DNA from: an uncultured Collinsella sp.
Lineage (GTDB): Bacteria > Actinomycetota > Coriobacteriia > Coriobacteriales > Coriobacteriaceae
DNA: 10,402 nt
Reading direction: 5' to 3'
NCBI GenBank assembly: GCA_900547505.1
Contig: URGY01000052.1
Location: forward strand, 1-10,402
The notes under the pieces were generated by a model. The model searched no databases and was not told where the DNA came from. It saw nothing but the letters and a program-made list of their open reading frames with translations. Positions 7,206 through 10,402 of the stretch are shown here, in pieces. Both the position numbers and the translations under genes were made by a program. Each line of letters begins with the position of its first letter. Position 1 is the stretch's first letter.

Positions 7206-7233
7206 GGCCCTCTCCGCCAAAACGGAAAGGGCC
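7206..7233 (-). other. Intercistronic stem-loop between binding-protein and permease genes
   Basis: An 11-bp stem with one G-T wobble pair (arms 7223-7233 and 7206-7216) and a 6-base loop lies about 22 bases past the binding-protein stop. Only TTT follows on the - strand, so it is at best a weak terminator. Such hairpins often protect the upstream message from decay, giving more binding protein than permease. A shorter 6-bp stem (7173-7178 with 7186-7191) follows before the permease ribosome-binding site. Confidence 0.5.
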
Positions 7234-7255
7234 CGTGAGCAATCAAGTAGCTATT

Positions 7256-8116
7256 TTACTTGATGTTGTACTTAGCCATGAGGGCGTCAACGGTACCGTC
7301 GTCGGTCAGGTCCTTGATGGCCTGGTTGATGTCGTCCTTGAGCTTGGTGTTGCCCTGGTTGATGGCGATGGCGTACTCCTCGCCGGTGCTAATCTGCTTA
7401 ATGGTCTGGCAGGTGTTGAACTGCTCGGCGGTCAGCTGGCTGGCAACGGAGCGGTTGGTGACTACGGCGTCGCCCTTATCGGACTGCAGGGCGCTGAAGC
7501 ACTCGGTGGCGTCCTTGTAGGGGACAATCTTGGCCTTGGGGAAGTTCTCCTGGGCAAAGGACTCGGCGGTCGAGCCAGACTGGACGATGATGGTAGCATC
7601 GGCGTTGTTGAGCTTCTCGCTGTAGTTGTCGGCCGTGATGTCGGTGTTATCGACCTTAGTCACGATAGCCTGATCGTCCATGTAGTAGGAATCGGAGAAA
7701 GTGACTTCTTTCTCGCGCTCGGGCGTGTCGGTGATAGCCGCGATGGAGACGTCATATTTGGCGCCCGAAGCGACGCCCGGAACCAGCGTGTCAAAGTCAT
7801 TGTTGACATACTCGACATCCAGGCCCAGCTTGTCGCCGATAGCCTTGATGAGCTCAAGGTCAAAGCCCTGATAATCGCCGTTGTCATCCTTGTACTCAAA
7901 CGGAGCGTACTCGGCAGAGGTGCCGACGGTCAGCGTACCGTCCTTGACGAGCGCGTACTCCTTGGAGCCGTCGACCTTCTCGACCTTAGCGTCGTCAGAG
8001 CTGCTGGAACCGGCATCAGAACCAGAGGTGGCGTTGGACGAGCCACAGCCCGTCAGTGCGAGGGCGAGCGCCATGGCGCCCGTGGCGGCAAATGCGCCAA
8101 GCTTCTTGAGCTTCAT
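7256..8116 (-). CDS. Amino-acid ABC transporter substrate-binding lipoprotein
   Basis: A 286-residue lipoprotein that captures an amino acid at the outer face of the membrane and delivers it to the permease encoded next. It starts with a short basic segment (MKLKK), a hydrophobic core and a lipobox ALTGC whose Cys24 would be lipidated. A Ser/Asp-rich linker follows. The rest is a type 3 extracellular solute-binding domain: LTVGTSAEYAPFEYKD (about 62-77), the GFDLELIKAIGDKLG segment, and ITDTPEREKEVTFS, whose Thr-Pro-Glu-Arg stretch carries the arginine that grips the substrate carboxylate in this family. The start is the ATG at 8116 with GAAGGAG upstream at seven bases; an in-frame start at 8161 would place 15 residues before the signal peptide and is rejected. 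It is the first gene of the importer operon, read from the promoter at 8173-8201. Confidence 0.93.
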   Translation of the reverse strand: MKLKKLGAFAATGAMALALALTGCGSSNATSGSDAGSSSSDDAKVEKVDGSKEYALVKDGTLTVGTSAEYAPFEYKDDNGDYQGFDLELIKAIGDKLGLDVEYVNNDFDTLVPGVASGAKYDVSIAAITDTPEREKEVTFSDSYYMDDQAIVTKVDNTDITADNYSEKLNNADATIIVQSGSTAESFAQENFPKAKIVPYKDATECFSALQSDKGDAVVTNRSVASQLTAEQFNTCQTIKQISTGEEYAIAINQGNTKLKDDINQAIKDLTDDGTVDALMAKYNIK

Positions 8117-8172
8117 AATCAGTCTCCTTCCGGTGACCCCGTTTGATTCAGAGGTCTGCAAAAACTGTGGCT

Positions 8173-8201
8173 ATTATGCACCCGCTTGGGAGAATCTGCA
8201 A
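8173..8201 (-). promoter_or_regulatory. Promoter of the amino-acid importer operon
   Basis: On the - strand, TTGCAG (8196-8201), exactly 17 bases, then CATAAT (8173-8178). This is a good housekeeping-sigma promoter about 57 bases before the binding-protein start codon. I see no clear operator dyad or T-box in the short leader. Confidence 0.7.
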
Positions 8202-8262
8202 TTAGAAAACTGATTGAAACAAACCCATAACGTGAATGGAGCACTCCACTTTATGACAGTCA

Positions 8263-9129
8263 TCACTGCTGCAATGACCTTAACAATTTGATTTCAGCCG
8301 CATAACCTGCAAGTTCGTTCGGTGTCTCCAAAATGAATGGCAATGCGCGCAAGCGGCTATTCGATACAATTTTCTGCATAACCTGCATACCGCCGCCAAA
8401 CTCCTCGCTGCCAAGGTAGCCCTTACCGATGCACTCGTGGCGGTCCTTATGGGCGCCGCAGGGATTCTTGGAGTCATTGATATGCACGGCGCGCAGGCGT
8501 TCGATACCCACCACACGATCGAACTCGTCAAGCACACCGTCAAGATCGTGGACGATGTCATAGCCGGCGTCATTCACATGGCAGGTGTCCAGGCAAACGC
8601 CCAACTTGGCCGACAGCTCGGGGCGTTTGTCGGCAACGCCCTCAATGATGAGCGCCAGTTCCTCAAAGCTGCGGCCCAGCTCGGTGCCCTTGCCGGCCAT
8701 GGTCTCGAGCAGCACCGTCGTCTGCTGCCCCTCAAACATCACCTGGCACAAGGTGTCGACGATCATCTGAATGCCGGCATCGGTCCCCTGCCCCACATGC
8801 GCGCCGGGGTGGAAGTTGTAGTAGTTGCCGGGCAGTGCTTCCAGACGCTGCAAGTCCTCGGCCATTGCCTCCAAGGCAAACTCGCGCGCCCGCTCTTTGG
8901 CCGAGCAGGGGTTATAGGTATACGGGGCATGCGCCACGAGTGGGCCAAAATCATTTTGCGCCATAAGGTCACGCAGGGCCGCCACATCATCCATGTCAAG
9001 GTCTTTCGCCTTGCCGCCGCGCGGGTTGCGCGTAAAGAATGCAAAGGTATTGGCGCCAATGGATAGCGCCGTCTCCCCCATCGCCCGATAGCCCTTCGTC
9101 GTCGAAAGATGGCACCCAATCGTCAGCAT
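8263..9129 (-). CDS. nfo: Endonuclease IV, AP-site repair nuclease
   Basis: A 288-residue TIM-barrel nuclease that cuts DNA 5' of abasic sites and at oxidised bases in base-excision repair. All nine zinc ligands known from the E. coli enzyme can be placed: H67 (AHAPY), H107 (NFHPG), E142 (LLET), D181 and H184 (LDTCH), H216 (VHIND), D229 and H231 (DRHECIGKG) and E268 (ILETP). Length matches the family (285 in E. coli). The ATG at 9129 has GGGGGAG at 9136-9142, six bases upstream. Directly before that lies the long palindrome 9148-9214, so the hairpin may be in the 5' leader. A possible -10 TATAAG (9213-9218, - strand) touches the edge of the palindrome but has no good -35. The upstream oxidoreductase gene is on the same strand, 172 bases away, and could be co-transcribed. 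Confidence 0.97.
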   Translation of the reverse strand: MLTIGCHLSTTKGYRAMGETALSIGANTFAFFTRNPRGGKAKDLDMDDVAALRDLMAQNDFGPLVAHAPYTYNPCSAKERAREFALEAMAEDLQRLEALPGNYYNFHPGAHVGQGTDAGIQMIVDTLCQVMFEGQQTTVLLETMAGKGTELGRSFEELALIIEGVADKRPELSAKLGVCLDTCHVNDAGYDIVHDLDGVLDEFDRVVGIERLRAVHINDSKNPCGAHKDRHECIGKGYLGSEEFGGGMQVMQKIVSNSRLRALPFILETPNELAGYAAEIKLLRSLQQ

Positions 9130-9147
9130 CCCCAGCTCCCCCTCATC

Positions 9148-9214
9148 AGTTGCGGTGAAATAGTTCCTGTTTGGCCCCTATTCTGCCGCAAACAGGAACT
9201 ATTCCACCGCAACT
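9148..9214. repeat. Long imperfect palindrome, complete copy of a repeated element
   Basis: Arms at 9148-9173 and 9189-9214 pair over 26 bases with one mismatch, around a 15-base loop GCCCCTATTCTGCCG. Bases 9150-9193 recur at 10337-10380 with only two differences, loop included. It ends 18 bases before the nfo start codon, next to the ribosome-binding site. There is no T-run on either side, so it is not a standard terminator. In RNA from the - strand it would form a very stable hairpin. Confidence 0.9.
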
Positions 9215-9301
9215 TATAAAAGGGGCATCAGAGATGCAGGCCACCAAGCACTATGGTTACGGGCGCCAGCGTCATGATCCCCTACGCGTCAGCGCCAAGT
9301 C

Positions 9302-10321
9302 CTAGAGGGCCAGACGGATTGCATCGATAATACGCGCGCAGCGCTGTGTGGCGGCAAGGGGCATGACGGGACTCTCGAGTTTCCCCGCCCGGATGAGCTG
9401 GGTCGCATGCTGGATTTCGCCGTAGAAATCATCGACCCCAAACGGAGCATTTATTTCGAGCATTCGTCCGTCGGAGTACTTCACATGGGCGAGCTCGGGG
9501 CGATGGAGGCGCTCGATTTCCAACGAGCCCCGCTCGCAGGCAATCGTCAAACGGCTTTCATATGCTGCTTTGCCGTCGCACACCATATGAATGGGTATGC
9601 CGCCGACGCTCATACGGATCTCGTCGGCCCAATCCACGTGGCCGCCCGATACGTCACGCCAGCGAACTTCACGAGACGAAACATCGCACGCACCCGCAAG
9701 TAGATCCTCAAACCACCCGACCGCATAGCAGCCCATGTCATATAGACAACCACCCTGCAACGGGTCGAGCAGATAACTCGAAGGGGGCTCACCATAATCG
9801 AGTTTTTGCACGCTTTCAATCGAGACGATACGGCCGAGCTCGCCCGACGCAAGCAAGTCCTTCACGCGAGTGCGCATCGGGCAAAACCGATTTTTCATCG
9901 CCTCCATAAACGGCACACCGCACTCACGGGAAACGGAGGCGATCGCATGGGCCTCTTCTTCATTCAAAACGGCCGGCTTTTCGCACAGCACGGCCTTTCC
10001 CGCGCGCAGTGCCCGACAGACCCAATGCGCATGCATGCCATGTGGAAGAGCCAAGTAAATTGCGTCGACATCGGGGTCGGCAATCAGCGCATCATAAGCC
10101 GCATCGCCGCTATCGTCAGCGGTGGCATAACTGTGCGCGGCAACAATCGAAAACGCCCTGCAAAACTCCTCAACATGCGAAGGAGTGCGACCGGCGGCAG
10201 CCACAAGCCGTGCCCCGTCCACCTCCTTGAGCGACGATGCAAATCGATGCGAAATGCGCCCAGCGCCCAAAACGCCCCAACGAACCCCACGTAAATCATC
10301 ACATGAATCCCGATGGCCCAC
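9302..10321 (-). CDS. Gfo/Idh/MocA family NAD(P)-dependent oxidoreductase
   Basis: A 339-residue dehydrogenase. The N-terminal Rossmann domain (about 12-125) has the dinucleotide loop GVLGAGRIS (16-24), DAIYLALPHGMHA near 86-98 and the family's catalytic EKP motif (E114, K115, P116). The C-terminal alpha/beta domain holds the GGCLYDMGCYAV motif (190-201) that shapes the active site. FMEAMKNRFCPM after the EKP region recalls the dihydrodiol/xylose dehydrogenase branch, so a sugar or sugar-like substrate is likely but not fixed. I choose the GTG at 10321, which has AAGGGGG five bases upstream and lies near the Rossmann start. The ATG at 10378 would add 19 residues encoded mostly by the repeated palindrome and is rejected. 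No clear terminator follows the stop at 9302. Confidence 0.9.
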   Translation of the reverse strand: MGHRDSCDDLRGVRWGVLGAGRISHRFASSLKEVDGARLVAAAGRTPSHVEEFCRAFSIVAAHSYATADDSGDAAYDALIADPDVDAIYLALPHGMHAHWVCRALRAGKAVLCEKPAVLNEEEAHAIASVSRECGVPFMEAMKNRFCPMRTRVKDLLASGELGRIVSIESVQKLDYGEPPSSYLLDPLQGGCLYDMGCYAVGWFEDLLAGACDVSSREVRWRDVSGGHVDWADEIRMSVGGIPIHMVCDGKAAYESRLTIACERGSLEIERLHRPELAHVKYSDGRMLEINAPFGVDDFYGEIQHATQLIRAGKLESPVMPLAATQRCARIIDAIRLAL

Positions 10322-10336
10322 GACAGCCCCCTTCAA

Positions 10337-10380
10337 TTGCGGTGGAATAGTTCCTGCTTGGCCCCTATTCTGCCGCAAAC
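10337..10380. repeat. Second copy of the palindromic element, cut by the contig end
   Basis: Matches 9150-9193 at 42 of 44 bases: left arm (10337-10360), the identical 15-base loop (10361-10375) and the first five bases of the right arm. The rest of the right arm is missing because the adapter begins at 10381. The two differences restore or keep outer-stem pairing potential (GGTGGAATAG instead of GGTGAAATAG). It lies 15 bases upstream of the oxidoreductase start codon, in the same orientation to its gene as the copy before nfo. Confidence 0.85.
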
Positions 10381-10402
10381 CTGTCTCTTATACACATCTC
10401 CG
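10381..10402. other. Sequencing adapter (synthetic Tn5 mosaic end), not genomic
   Basis: The first 19 bases, CTGTCTCTTATACACATCT, are exactly the hyperactive Tn5 mosaic end used in tagmentation libraries, and the next three, CCG, continue as the Read 2-side Nextera adapter does. The mosaic end is a man-made hybrid of the two natural IS50 ends, so this is read-through adapter left in the assembly, not a transposon. Confidence 0.95.

Noticed and set aside
6752..8146. 464-codon + strand open frame across the importer operon
   Set aside because: It spans the binding-protein gene, an intercistronic gap and part of the permease in antisense, with low-complexity Val/Leu/Gly composition typical of shadow frames.
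8240..8263. Short dyads after nfo (TGGAG/CTCCA, ATGAC/GTCAT) as its terminator
   Set aside because: Stems of five pairs with loops of one or two bases are not stable hairpins, and no T-run follows.
9148..9214. Palindrome as a transcription terminator or as a CRISPR repeat unit
   Set aside because: No T-run follows on either strand, and the second copy is 1.2 kb away with a gene between, not a spacer array.
9240..9300. G+C-rich partial dyad after the oxidoreductase gene as a terminator
   Set aside because: The arms (around GGCGCC and CAGCGCC) align only with gaps and there is no T-run on the - strand.
10381..10402. End of a Tn5/IS50 transposon
   Set aside because: The 19-base mosaic end is synthetic and differs from both natural IS50 ends; the next bases match the library adapter.

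Overview
The window looks like a piece of a G+C-rich, Gram-positive, anaerobic actinobacterial genome, most probably a coriobacterium such as Collinsella. This assignment is inference: it rests on the LPxTG-type wall protein and lipoprotein, the short flavodoxin paired with a DUF3793 protein, the A+T-rich gaps between G+C-rich genes, and remembered resemblance rather than a search. The last 22 bases are not genomic. They match the synthetic Tn5 mosaic-end sequencing adapter, so the genome part ends at 10380 and this is a contig end.

Layout. At 1-370 is the end of a YolD-like gene on the + strand. It converges on, and shares stop-codon bases with, a large secreted, sortase-anchored beta-propeller-like protein on the - strand (367-2892). 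That gene's likely transcription terminator lies inside the YolD coding sequence. After an A+T-rich gap comes a small membrane-anchored heavy-metal (HMA) domain protein on the - strand (3165-3548) with a CsoR-type operator in front of it. From the same divergent intergenic region a two-gene + strand unit is read: a DUF3793 protein with an extra cysteine cluster, then a short-chain flavodoxin, closed by a strong terminator at 4952-4985.

The next block (5011-8116, - strand) is a complete polar amino-acid ABC importer in the order binding lipoprotein, permease, ATPase, with a well-formed promoter at 8173-8201. The permease carries an extra extracytoplasmic domain of about 150 residues before its membrane part. 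A stem-loop lies between the binding-protein and permease genes, where it could help set unequal expression. Downstream on the - strand are endonuclease IV (nfo) and a Gfo/Idh/MocA-family oxidoreductase.

The most unusual signal is a long near-perfect palindrome (9148-9214) just upstream of the nfo ribosome-binding site. A second, truncated copy (10337-10380) sits in the same orientation just upstream of the oxidoreductase ribosome-binding site, and the contig breaks inside it. The loop is conserved between copies and holds a third, partial copy of the arm motif, so two alternative stems are possible. I see no CRISPR array, rRNA, tRNA, insertion sequence or phage gene.
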